64,000 nt of DNA from Pseudomonas sp. ADAK18 (GTDB lineage Bacteria; Pseudomonadota; Gammaproteobacteria; Pseudomonadales; Pseudomonadaceae). This document shows positions 19,829-27,737 of the stretch, piece after piece. The notes under the pieces are model-generated. The model ran no database searches, was not told the DNA's origin, and saw only the letters and a program-made list of their open reading frames with translations. Both the position numbers and the translations under genes were made by a program. The first letter of the stretch is position 1, and every line of letters begins with the position of its first letter. The stretch covers positions 2,893,001-2,957,000 of the forward strand of contig NZ_CP052859.1 of the NCBI RefSeq assembly GCF_012935695.1, given 5' to 3'.

Positions 19829-20632
19829 ATGCTGCATATCACCATGATCGGCTGCGGCGCCATTGGCATCGGCGTGCTAGAGCTGTTGGAGAAAGACCCA
19901 CAGTTGTGCGTCGACTACGTCATCGCCTCCCAGGGTTCCGAAGCCCTGGTCCGCCAGCGGCTGGCCAGCTTCAAGCAGCCGCCGCAGGTGTTGACCGCGT
20001 TGCCGGCCGACGCGCGCCCTGACCTGTTGGTCGAGTGCGCCGGCCACCGGGCCATTGAAGAGCATGTGCTACCAGCCCTGGAACGCGGCATTGCCTGCCT
20101 GATTGTCTCGGTCGGCGCGCTCTCGCAGGTTGGCCTGGTCGAGCGCCTGGAAGCCGCCGCCGAGCGCGGCCACACCCGCATAGAACTGCTTCCCGGCGCC
20201 ATTGGCGGGATTGACGCGTTGTCGGCGGCCAAAGTCGGCGGGCTGGATTCGGTCAACTACACCGGCCGCAAACCGGCACGTGCCTGGAAAAACACCCCCG
20301 GCGAGCAGGCCTGCGACCTGGACAGCATCACCGAGGCGACCGTGATTTTTCAGGGCAGCGCCCGCGAAGCGGCGCGGCTGTACCCGAAAAATGCCAACGT
20401 CGCCGCCACCTTGTCCCTGGCCGGGATTGGCCTGGATCGCACCCAGGTCACCCTGATTGCCGACCCCCACAGCGACGAGAACGTTCACCACTTTGAAGCC
20501 CGAGGCGCCTTTGGCGGTTTTGAGTTGAGCCTGCGGGGCAAACCCTTGCTGGCCAATCCCAAGACCTCGGCGCTGACGGTGTACAGCGTGGTCCGTGCTC
20601 TGGGCAACCATGCCCATGCGATTTCCATTTAG
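19829..20632 (+). CDS. aspartate dehydrogenase-like protein (NadX family)
   Basis: This 267-residue protein starts with the Rossmann motif IGCGAIGIGVLEL and has LPGAIGGIDALSAA and ADPHSDENVHHFEA, typical of L-aspartate dehydrogenases, which make or deaminate aspartate with NAD(P). In a catabolic cluster it may act on an imine or amino-acid intermediate, which would fit a nitrogen-bearing substrate. Its ATG lies 10 bp after the ThDP enzyme stop. Confidence 0.85.
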   Translation: MLHITMIGCGAIGIGVLELLEKDPQLCVDYVIASQGSEALVRQRLASFKQPPQVLTALPADARPDLLVECAGHRAIEEHVLPALERGIACLIVSVGALSQVGLVERLEAAAERGHTRIELLPGAIGGIDALSAAKVGGLDSVNYTGRKPARAWKNTPGEQACDLDSITEATVIFQGSAREAARLYPKNANVAATLSLAGIGLDRTQVTLIADPHSDENVHHFEARGAFGGFELSLRGKPLLANPKTSALTVYSVVRALGNHAHAISI

Positions 20633-20642
20633 GAGCCCGTCG

Positions 20643-22139
20643 ATGACCCTCGAACAGACTTTACCCATCTGCATCGCCGGCCACTGGCGCCTGGGCCGCG
20701 GCGAGCGCTACGCCAGCCGCTACCCCGCCACGGGCGAAGCCGTGGCCTGGCTCAATGCCGCCGATGTGCAGGATGTCGAAGACGCCATCCAGGGCGCACA
20801 TCAGGCGTTTTTGCACAGCGGTTGGGCCCAGCGCAAACCCCACGAGCGGGCGGCTGTGCTGTACCGCATCGCCGGGCTGATTCGCGAACACGCCGAAGAG
20901 TTGGCGCAACTGCAACGCCAGGACAACGGCAAGCCGATCAGCGAAACCCGCGCACTGGTCGCCAGTGCGGCCGGCACCTTTCAGTTTTTTGCCGCAGCCT
21001 GCGAAACCCTGGAAGAAACCATCACCCCGTCACGCGGTGACTTCGTCACCATGAGCGTTTACGAGCCCATGGGTGTGGTGGTTGCGATCACCCCGTGGAA
21101 CTCGCCGATTGCCAGCGAAGCACAAAAAGTCGCGCCCGCCCTCGCCGCCGGCAATGCGGTGGTGATCAAACCGGCAGAGATCACCCCGCTGCTGGCCCTG
21201 AAACTCGCGCAGCTGTGTGAAGAGGCCGGTCTGCCCAAAGGCCTGATCAGCGTGTTACCCGGCAAAGGCTCGCTGTTGGGCGATGCCCTGACCCGCCATC
21301 CCTTGGTCAAGCGCGTGTCGTTTACCGGCGGCACCACCACCGGCAAACATATTGCTCACATTGCGGCCGACAAGATGATGCCGGTGTCCCTGGAATTGGG
21401 CGGCAAGTCACCCACCATCGTGCTGGATGACGCCGATCTCGACCATGCGGTGGCCGGTGTGCTGTACGGCATTTTCAGTTCCTCTGGTGAAGCGTGCATT
21501 GCCGGTTCGCGGCTGTTCGTCGCCCGTGCCCTGTACGAACCGTTCATGCAGCGCCTGGTCGCTGCCGCCGCTCGTTTGCGAGTCGGCGACCCGGCGCGGG
21601 AAGACACCCAGATGGGCCCATTGATCAGCGCCGGGCACCGTGAGTCGGTGGAGCGCTACGTCGCACTGGGCCTTGCCGAAGGCGGCCGTCTGCGCCTGGG
21701 TGGCCAGCGCTTGAGCGGCGAACGTTATGACCAGGGTTACTACTACCCGCCGACCATCCTCGAAGGCCTGAGCAACCACCAGCAAGTGTGTCAGGAAGAG
21801 ATTTTCGGCCCGGTGCTGGTGGCCATGCCGTTCGACGATGAAGCGCAGTTGCTGGAGCAAGCCAACGACAGCCTCTATGCCCTGGCCGCCGGGATCTGGA
21901 GCCGCGACTACAAGCGCGCCTGGGCCCTCGGTCGGCGCCTGCAAGCCGGTACGGTGTGGATCAACACCTACAAGCAGTTCTCGATTTCCACGCCCTTCGG
22001 CGGCTGGCGCGACAGCGGCCTGGGCCGCGAAAAAGGTCGCCTGGGGATCCTGCAGTACATGGAACAAAAGAGCCTCTATTGGGGCATGAACGAGCAGCCA
22101 CTGGCTTGGGCCGGTGTGCCACACGAGGTAGGGCAATGA
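20643..22139 (+). CDS. aldehyde dehydrogenase
   Basis: This 498-residue protein is a standard NAD(P)-dependent ALDH: general base Glu in LELGGKSP (about residue 255), nucleophile Cys in SSGEACIAGSR (about 288), and the C-terminal FGGWRDSGLGREKG. It is related to betaine-aldehyde and hydroxymuconic-semialdehyde dehydrogenases. It would oxidise an aldehyde, such as a ring-cleavage semialdehyde. I start at MTLEQ (20643), which follows AGGAG at a good distance; the upstream 16 residues belong to the previous gene's end. Confidence 0.93.
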   Translation: MTLEQTLPICIAGHWRLGRGERYASRYPATGEAVAWLNAADVQDVEDAIQGAHQAFLHSGWAQRKPHERAAVLYRIAGLIREHAEELAQLQRQDNGKPISETRALVASAAGTFQFFAAACETLEETITPSRGDFVTMSVYEPMGVVVAITPWNSPIASEAQKVAPALAAGNAVVIKPAEITPLLALKLAQLCEEAGLPKGLISVLPGKGSLLGDALTRHPLVKRVSFTGGTTTGKHIAHIAADKMMPVSLELGGKSPTIVLDDADLDHAVAGVLYGIFSSSGEACIAGSRLFVARALYEPFMQRLVAAAARLRVGDPAREDTQMGPLISAGHRESVERYVALGLAEGGRLRLGGQRLSGERYDQGYYYPPTILEGLSNHQQVCQEEIFGPVLVAMPFDDEAQLLEQANDSLYALAAGIWSRDYKRAWALGRRLQAGTVWINTYKQFSISTPFGGWRDSGLGREKGRLGILQYMEQKSLYWGMNEQPLAWAGVPHEVGQ

Positions 22140-23101
22140 GCGTTTTAGGCATCGATGAAGTCACCTATGGCGTCGAAGACCTCGACACCTGCGTGCGTTT
22201 TTTCAGCGACTGGGGCCTTACGCCCGTCAGCACCCAGGCAGACGAAGTCATCTTCGAAACCCTCAACGGCTGTCGGGTGGTGCTCGCCGACCTGCACAAA
22301 CCGGGGTTGCCGGCGGCGATCGAGGCAGGCTCCACCGTGCGCGAAGTGGTCTGGGGCGTAGAAAGTACCGCCGACCTGGCGCTGTACCGCGAACGTATTG
22401 TTCGCGACCCGGGCTTTGTCGAGACCGACGGGCGTATCGGTTGCACGGACCCCAATGGTTTGGCGATCCGCCTGCAAGTGACCCGCAAACGCGAGATCGA
22501 CATCGAGTGCAGCGGCCACAACACCTGGCAGACCAAAGGCCGGATCAACAAGGCCGCGCCGATCTATGAGCGGGCCACACCGATTGAAGTCGGTCACGTG
22601 GTGTTCTTCGTCAAGGACGTGAACGCCTGCGAAACCTTCTATCACGAACGTTTTGGCTTCCAGGCTTCAGACCGCTACCCGGACCGTGGAGCCTTTTTGC
22701 GCACTGCCGAAGAAGGCGGCCACCATGACCTGTTCATGCTGCAACTGCCCGCGCCGCGGGCAGGGCTGAACCACGTGGCGTTCACCGTTCGCGACGTGCA
22801 CGAGGTGTTCGGCGGCGGTATGCACATCTCCCGCAGTGGCTGGGCCACGGAAATCGGCCCGGGGCGTCACCCGGTGTCTTCCGCGTTCTTCTGGTACTTC
22901 AAGAACCCCGCCGGCGCGCTGGTGGAGTATTACGCCGACGAAGACCAACTGACCGGCGAGTGGCAGCCACGCACCTTCGAGCCAGGCCCGACGGTGTTCG
23001 CCGAATGGGCGATTGCCGGTGGCATCGATGGCAACACCCGACGCCAGCAACACGTCGAGGCACCGCAAGGCAAATTCCTCACCGACAAACCGAAACCTTG
23101 A
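22136..23101 (+). CDS. VOC-family extradiol ring-cleavage dioxygenase-like protein
   Basis: This 321-residue, two-domain vicinal-oxygen-chelate protein has the size of BphC/catechol 2,3-dioxygenase enzymes. The second domain shows the metal triad pattern: His in EVGHVVFFV, His in GLNHVAFTV and Glu in GALVEYYAD. The first domain lacks these ligands, as usual. It overlaps the ALDH stop (ATGA). It most likely cleaves a catechol-type intermediate between or beside the hydroxyls; the exact substrate is unknown. Confidence 0.85.
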   Translation: MSVLGIDEVTYGVEDLDTCVRFFSDWGLTPVSTQADEVIFETLNGCRVVLADLHKPGLPAAIEAGSTVREVVWGVESTADLALYRERIVRDPGFVETDGRIGCTDPNGLAIRLQVTRKREIDIECSGHNTWQTKGRINKAAPIYERATPIEVGHVVFFVKDVNACETFYHERFGFQASDRYPDRGAFLRTAEEGGHHDLFMLQLPAPRAGLNHVAFTVRDVHEVFGGGMHISRSGWATEIGPGRHPVSSAFFWYFKNPAGALVEYYADEDQLTGEWQPRTFEPGPTVFAEWAIAGGIDGNTRRQQHVEAPQGKFLTDKPKP

Positions 23102-23114
23102 GCAGGAGTCGTCC

Positions 23115-24257
23115 ATGTCTTCTCTGAACATTGCGATTGCCGGTGCCGGTATCGGCGGCCTGACCGCCGCCATCGCCCTGCATCGCGCCGGTCACCAAGT
23201 CACCGTATTCGAGCAATCCAAGGCATTCCTACGGGTCGGCGCCGATATCAACCTCACGCCCAACGCCGTGCGTGCCCTCGATGGCCTGGGGATCGGTGCG
23301 GCGGTGCGCATTCCCGCCGCGCGGCCAACGCACCGCATCAGTCGGATGTGGGACAGCGGTGAGGAAACCTCACGCCTGGAAATGTCCGACGCTGCCGAAC
23401 AGAAGTACGGGGCGCCGCAACTGACCATTCACCGCGCCGACCTGCTGGCCGCCCTGGCCGAAGTGTTCCCGCGGTCACAGGTGCAGTTTGCCAAGCGCGC
23501 CGAGCGTGTGGTGCAAGGCGCTGACGGTATCGGCCTGCACTTCAAGGATGGCAGCCGGCACCGCTGCGACCTGCTGATCGGCGCCGACGGCATCCACTCC
23601 GTGGTGCGCAGCGCGCTATTTGGCGACGAACACCCACGCTTCACCGGCGTGGTGGCCTACCGTGCGGTGGTGCCGGTGGAGCGTGTGGCCCACGTGCCGA
23701 ATATCCAGGCGTTCACCAAATGGTGGGGCCCTACCCCACAGAGCCAGATCGTCACCTTTCCACTGAACCAGGGTAAGGACATCTTCATCTTCGCCACCAC
23801 CGCTCAGGACAGCTGGCACGAAGAGTCCTGGACCAGCGCAGGTGATGCCGAAGAACTACGCAGTCACTACCAGGCGTTCCACCCCGACGCCCGGGCCCTG
23901 CTGGATGCCTGTACCGAGGTGCTCAAGACCGCGTTGTATGAACGCGACCCGCTGCCCTTCTGGTCCCAAGGCGCGATCACCCTGCTGGGCGATGCCTGCC
24001 ACCCGATGATGCCGTTCATGGCCCAGGGCGCCGGCCAAGCCATCGAAGACGCCGTGGTGCTTGCCCGTCACGTGCAGGATCTGCAGGACCCGGCCTCGAT
24101 TGCGGGTGCGCTGCTGGCCTATCAACAGGCACGGCTGGAACGCACCAGCCAGATCCAGATCGGCTCGCGAGGCAACCAGTGGCTCAAGGACGGCGGCAAC
24201 GCCGACTGGGTCTACGGCTACGACGCCTGGACCGTACCCACCGAGCGCGCGGCCTGA
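23115..24257 (+). CDS. FAD-dependent aromatic monooxygenase (salicylate hydroxylase-like)
   Basis: This 380-residue flavoprotein hydroxylase has GAGIGGLTAAIALHRAG at the N-terminus (FAD), the middle GADGIHSVVRS (DG motif) and LLGDACHPMMPFMAQGAGQA (GD motif). The class A flavin monooxygenase family inserts one oxygen into aromatic rings using NAD(P)H and O2, and includes salicylate and 6-hydroxynicotinate monooxygenases. The start at 23115 follows AGGAG (23104). It probably makes the dihydroxylated ring that the neighbouring dioxygenase opens. Confidence 0.9.
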   Translation: MSSLNIAIAGAGIGGLTAAIALHRAGHQVTVFEQSKAFLRVGADINLTPNAVRALDGLGIGAAVRIPAARPTHRISRMWDSGEETSRLEMSDAAEQKYGAPQLTIHRADLLAALAEVFPRSQVQFAKRAERVVQGADGIGLHFKDGSRHRCDLLIGADGIHSVVRSALFGDEHPRFTGVVAYRAVVPVERVAHVPNIQAFTKWWGPTPQSQIVTFPLNQGKDIFIFATTAQDSWHEESWTSAGDAEELRSHYQAFHPDARALLDACTEVLKTALYERDPLPFWSQGAITLLGDACHPMMPFMAQGAGQAIEDAVVLARHVQDLQDPASIAGALLAYQQARLERTSQIQIGSRGNQWLKDGGNADWVYGYDAWTVPTERAA

Positions 24258-24259
24258 CC

Positions 24260-24577
24260 ATGAACGAAACCTTGCTGGTCACGGTGCTGCTCAAGCACGA
24301 CCAATCAAAAAATCTGGAAGACATTCAGGGCCACATGAAGCAGCAGGACTGGTGGGAGCGCTTTCCGCCCCAGGGCGTGGAGGTGGTGTCGTGGACCGTG
24401 GCCATGGGCCTGGGCCAGATCGTCACCCTGCGCCTGGCGCCCAGCCTGCTGCCCAGCCTCAACGTCGAGCTCGAACGCTCGGCCTGGGGCGTGTTCAGCA
24501 CTGAAGTTTTCCCTACTTACGACTTTATCCCCGTGCGCGAAATGATCCGCGAACGGGTACGCAACGGAGGTCAATGA
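24260..24577 (+). CDS. small conserved-looking protein of the catabolic operon
   Basis: This 105-residue protein is of unknown function. The start MNETLL at 24260 follows the monooxygenase stop by 2 bp. Its size, the pattern LLVTVLLKHDQSKNLEDIQ and the Trp-rich QQDWWERFPPQGVEVVSWTV suggest a small ferredoxin-like alpha/beta fold such as dimeric muconolactone isomerase-like proteins, but no catalytic motif is recognisable. Codon use and tight packing indicate a real gene, possibly an isomerase or an oxygenase accessory. Confidence 0.75.
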   Translation: MNETLLVTVLLKHDQSKNLEDIQGHMKQQDWWERFPPQGVEVVSWTVAMGLGQIVTLRLAPSLLPSLNVELERSAWGVFSTEVFPTYDFIPVREMIRERVRNGGQ

Positions 24578-24578
24578 G

Positions 24579-24806
24579 ATGAGCACAACCGAACCCTACC
24601 TGCAGCCCCATCAGGCGCGCAAACGGCCCAACACCCAGTTCGAAGAATTGCTGGGAGACTCCATCGAGCGGGCCTTCGGCAATGGCGTAACGGAGCTGCC
24701 TGCGCTGCTCGCGCACCTTAACCTGGCCGGCCCACCCTGCCCGCTGACCACCGGAGAGTGGACGCCAGAAGCCTATACAACCCTGATGGCCCGGTTGGGC
24801 GAATGA
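24579..24806 (+). CDS. 75-residue protein preceding the Rieske oxygenase (recombinase-like HTH family)
   Basis: Tiny acidic protein starting at 24579, 1 bp after the previous stop. It carries PHQARKRPNTQFEELLGDSI and later GVTELPALLAHLNLAGPPCP. I recall similar 70-80 residue proteins, annotated as recombinase-like helix-turn-helix proteins, next to Rieske oxygenase genes in other Proteobacteria. The fold name says little about the job; an oxygenase partner or assembly factor is possible. Confidence 0.7.
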   Translation: MSTTEPYLQPHQARKRPNTQFEELLGDSIERAFGNGVTELPALLAHLNLAGPPCPLTTGEWTPEAYTTLMARLGE

Positions 24807-24828
24807 CCCGACAGAGGTAATGATAAAA

Positions 24829-25863
24829 ATGAACGCGCACTTGACCGTCGACCCTGCTGAACACCTTCTCGCCAATGGTTTGAAAAACCTTTGGTTCCCC
24901 GTGCTGCCCAGCGATCAACTGGGAGAAAAACCGGTTTCAATCCGTCGCCTGGGCTACAAGATCGCCCTGTGGCGTGACAACGATGGCAGCGTCCACGCGC
25001 TGGAAGACCATTGCCCTCACCGCGGTGCTCCGCTGTCCCAGGGCCCGGTGCTGGGCGACCGCTTGCAGTGCCCCTATCACGGCGTTGAAGTGCGCTGCGA
25101 CGGCACGGTCACCAAAGTCCCGGGTAGCCCTGGCTGCAAACTCGAGGGCAGCCGGCCGACGCGGATGTTCCACACCCGTGAAGCCGCTGGGGCGATTTTT
25201 CTCTACAACGCCGCCGAGCCCCACGTGGAGCAACCGCCAGAGCTGATCCTGCCCGAGCAACTGACCTCCCCCGAGTGGAGCAGCTTCGTCTGTTACACCG
25301 AGTGGAAAGGCGATTACCGTTACGTGATCGACAACGTCATGGACCCGATGCACGGCACCTACCTGCACAAAATGTCCCACTCGATGAGCGAAGGCGAAGC
25401 CACCGCCAAGTTCGTCACCCGCGACACCGACCAGGGTTTTTTCTTCGAGAAGGAAGGCCAGCGTGGGGTGAACTTCGACTGGACCGAGTTCATGGACAAC
25501 GGCTGCCATTGGCTGCGCCTGGAAATCCCGTACCCGAAGACCGGCGGCCCAGGCGGCAACTTCACCATCATCGGCAGCTACACCCCCAGCAGTCGCTCCC
25601 TGGCCGCTGTGTTCCACTGGCGCTGCCGCCCACTGACCGGCTGGCAGCGTGATACCTGGCGCTTCCTCTACAAAAACCGCCTGGAGGCGCGTCACTGGGC
25701 AGTGCTGGAGCAAGACCGGGTACTGCTGGAGTTCATGGAGCCTGACGCCAATCAGCGCGAAAACCTCTACCAGCATGACCTGGGCGTGGTGCGGCTGCGC
25801 CGTTATCTGAAGAACGCGGCCAAGGCACAGTTGGAGCTGATCGACGCGAAGCAGCTGTCATGA
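24829..25863 (+). CDS. Rieske non-heme iron oxygenase, alpha subunit
   Basis: About 344 residues. The N-terminal Rieske centre reads CPHRGAPLSQG ... CPYHG (about residues 60-85) and the catalytic domain holds the mononuclear iron ligands in NVMDPMHGTYLHK. It resembles VanA/phthalate-type one-component terminal oxygenases that demethylate or hydroxylate aromatic acids. It needs the reductase encoded at 26289. I prefer the ATG at 24829, because AGAGG (24813-24817) is 11 bp away; the ATG at 24820 would have only 2 bp spacing. Confidence 0.93.
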   Translation: MNAHLTVDPAEHLLANGLKNLWFPVLPSDQLGEKPVSIRRLGYKIALWRDNDGSVHALEDHCPHRGAPLSQGPVLGDRLQCPYHGVEVRCDGTVTKVPGSPGCKLEGSRPTRMFHTREAAGAIFLYNAAEPHVEQPPELILPEQLTSPEWSSFVCYTEWKGDYRYVIDNVMDPMHGTYLHKMSHSMSEGEATAKFVTRDTDQGFFFEKEGQRGVNFDWTEFMDNGCHWLRLEIPYPKTGGPGGNFTIIGSYTPSSRSLAAVFHWRCRPLTGWQRDTWRFLYKNRLEARHWAVLEQDRVLLEFMEPDANQRENLYQHDLGVVRLRRYLKNAAKAQLELIDAKQLS

Positions 25864-26285
25864 GCCACACCGTGCAGCAGGTACAGACCGACGCTGTGCG
25901 TGAACCGGCCAACGCCACGTGGTCCAACGCGTTGCTGATTGGCAACGAGCTGGTGATGTCCGGCATGACGGCCCACCCGGCCACACAACAGGATCCGGCG
26001 CTGGACTGTTACGCCCAGACCTTGATCGTGCTGGGCAAAATACGCGCGTTGGTCGAGGCTGCTGGCGGACACGTCGGCACGATCTACCGGCTCACGGTGT
26101 ATCTCACTGACATTGGCGACAAAGACCAGGTCGGCCGGGCTCGGCGAGATTTTTTCGCCGGGCAGGCACTGTTTCCAACGTCCACGCTGGTGGAGGTCAG
26201 TGGCCTGGTGTTCCCTACATTGCGGGTCGAAATCGAGGCCGCAGCCCGGCTGGATATCGACCTGCGTACTGCCCCAAAGAGGTGA
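25860..26285 (+). CDS. RidA family protein (enamine/imine deaminase-like)
   Basis: This 141-residue YjgF/YER057c/UK114 protein has the conserved Arg in TLRVEIEA near the C-terminus, which binds carboxylates of imine substrates, and the typical NIxxxLEAAGG-like segment (LGKIRALVEAAGGHVG). RidA proteins hydrolyse reactive enamines or imines. Its place between the oxygenase and its reductase suggests an imine intermediate, consistent with the aspartate-dehydrogenase-like gene. It overlaps the oxygenase stop by 4 bp. Confidence 0.9.
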   Translation: MSHTVQQVQTDAVREPANATWSNALLIGNELVMSGMTAHPATQQDPALDCYAQTLIVLGKIRALVEAAGGHVGTIYRLTVYLTDIGDKDQVGRARRDFFAGQALFPTSTLVEVSGLVFPTLRVEIEAAARLDIDLRTAPKR

Positions 26286-26288
26286 ACG

Positions 26289-27248
26289 ATGTCCAAACCC
26301 TCCCTGCTCACCGCGCGCGTCCAGGCGCTGCGCTATGAAGCCGAAGGCATCATCAGCGTTGAATTGCGGCCCTTGGACGACACGGTGTTCGCCCCGTTCG
26401 AGGCCGGCTCACACATTGACCTGCACTTGGCCAATGGCCTGGTGCGCAGTTACTCCCTGCTCAACTCGCCCCATGATCAGGGGCGCTATGTGATTGGCGT
26501 GCTGCGTGATCGCAACAGCCGTGGCGGCTCGGAGTACGTCCACAGCCAGTTGCGGGTCGGCATGCAGCTGTCGATCTCGGCACCGCGTAACAATTTCGCC
26601 CTGGACCTGAACGCCAGCCACAGCGTGCTGGTAGCCGGCGGCATCGGGATCACGCCGATCTACTGCATGTTTCGCCAGTTGCTGGCGCTGGGGAAATCCG
26701 CCGAGTTGATCTACTGCGCCCGCTCCCGCCAGGAAGCGGCGCTGGTGGAAGATATCGGCGGCCTCAACGCCAGGGTGACTTACCACTTCAATGACGAAAA
26801 AGGTACGTTCCCTGACTTGGCCATCTACCTCGCCGGCCAGCCAAAGGACACGCATTTTTATTGCTGCGGCCCGACGCCCATGCTCGATGCCTTCGAAAGC
26901 ACCTGCGAGGGGTTGGGTTACCCTCATGCCCATATCGAGCGCTTTGCGGCCGCCGAATTGCCACCGTCGCAAGACGCCCAACATGGCTACAGCGTCGAGT
27001 TGAAAAAGTCGGGCAAGACGCTGTCAGTCGAACCGGGATTGAGTTTGCTGGACGCCTTGCTGCAAGTCGGTTGCGACATCGACTACAGCTGTCGCGAAGG
27101 GGTCTGTGGCTCCTGCGAGACCCGAGTGCTGGAAGGTGACATCGACCATCGCGACGGGGTGTTGACCAAGGCCGAGCGCGCGGCAAATCAGTCGATGATG
27201 GTCTGCGTCTCTGGCTGCAAGAGCCCGCGGTTGGTGCTTGATCTCTGA
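26289..27248 (+). CDS. PDR/VanB-type ferredoxin-NAD(P)H reductase
   Basis: This 319-residue reductase has three domains: a flavin-binding barrel (RSYSLLNSP), an NAD-binding region (VAGGIGITPIYCMFRQ), and a C-terminal plant-type 2Fe-2S domain (CREGVCGSCETR with a last Cys in MMVCVSG). It passes electrons from NAD(P)H to the Rieske oxygenase. Domain order FMN-NAD-2Fe2S is that of phthalate dioxygenase reductase. It closes the catabolic operon; only a repeat element and a promoter region follow before the porin. Confidence 0.94.
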   Translation: MSKPSLLTARVQALRYEAEGIISVELRPLDDTVFAPFEAGSHIDLHLANGLVRSYSLLNSPHDQGRYVIGVLRDRNSRGGSEYVHSQLRVGMQLSISAPRNNFALDLNASHSVLVAGGIGITPIYCMFRQLLALGKSAELIYCARSRQEAALVEDIGGLNARVTYHFNDEKGTFPDLAIYLAGQPKDTHFYCCGPTPMLDAFESTCEGLGYPHAHIERFAAAELPPSQDAQHGYSVELKKSGKTLSVEPGLSLLDALLQVGCDIDYSCREGVCGSCETRVLEGDIDHRDGVLTKAERAANQSMMVCVSGCKSPRLVLDL

Positions 27249-27272
27249 CACCAATCAGCGGCGGTCTGCCCT

Positions 27273-27381
27273 TGTAGCCGCTGCCGAGGTACGAGGCTGC
27301 GATAAGGGCCGCAGGACCTTCGGCGGTTGCAAGACCTTACGACTGCTGCGCAGCCGATCGCAGGCTGCGCCAGCGGCTACA
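27273..27381. repeat. REP-type inverted repeat at the end of the catabolic operon
   Basis: The outer arms TGTAGCCGCTGCCGAGG (27273) and CGCCAGCGGCTACA (ends 27381) are complementary, with internal GGCTGCGAT/ATCGCAGGCTGCG. The arms share TGTAGCCGCTG with the element at 2456. It lies 25 bp after the reductase stop and probably terminates or protects the long mRNA. Confidence 0.8.
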
Positions 27382-27489
27382 GGGAGTTGAGTGGTTTCAA
27401 ATGCCTCACTAATACCCAACCCCGCACTGACACTGTGCAAACCGGTGACGCCATAGAGGCTGCGTTTCACGGGTAATACAGAAAAATCC

Positions 27490-27536
27490 GTTTCCTATAT
27501 AAACAACTGTTTTTAAAAGAGTATTTATATAGAAAC
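27490..27536. promoter_or_regulatory. pair of inverted operator-like sites upstream of the porin
   Basis: GTTTCCTATATAAAC (27490-27504) and GTATTTATATAGAAAC (27521-27536) face each other as an imperfect inverted pair separated by 16 bp. Both resemble the palindrome GTTTCATATACGAAAC at 11477. Together they suggest one regulator, likely the IclR protein at 16511, acting on the main operon and on the porin. The sequence match is seen; the regulator assignment is inference. Confidence 0.5.
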
Positions 27537-27551
27537 GACACTTACAGTGAC

Positions 27552-27605
27552 TGGCACAGTTCCTGCTCTACCCCTTGAGAGTTCATAGGCCACACGGCGT
27601 ATCAC
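27552..27605 (+). promoter_or_regulatory. candidate porin promoter with -24/-12-like element
   Basis: TGGCACAGTTCCTGCT (27552-27567) differs from the sigma-54 core (TGGCAC-N5-TTGCW) at one core position and has correct spacing. CGGCGTATCAC at 27595-27605 is a near copy of CGCCGTATCAC at 11591. The distance between the two elements differs from the upstream case by 22 bp. A sigma-70 reading is not excluded. Confidence 0.4.
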
Positions 27606-27737
27606 ACTCGAAACAATAAAAATAACCAGCGCTTAAATACGGCAAGACCTCACCTGCAATTTTTTATTGCCCTATCAGGCAAGCAGGAAAGTGTTGCCAA
27701 AAAACAAGCCGTGACCAACTTCACAGGTGGGAACAAG

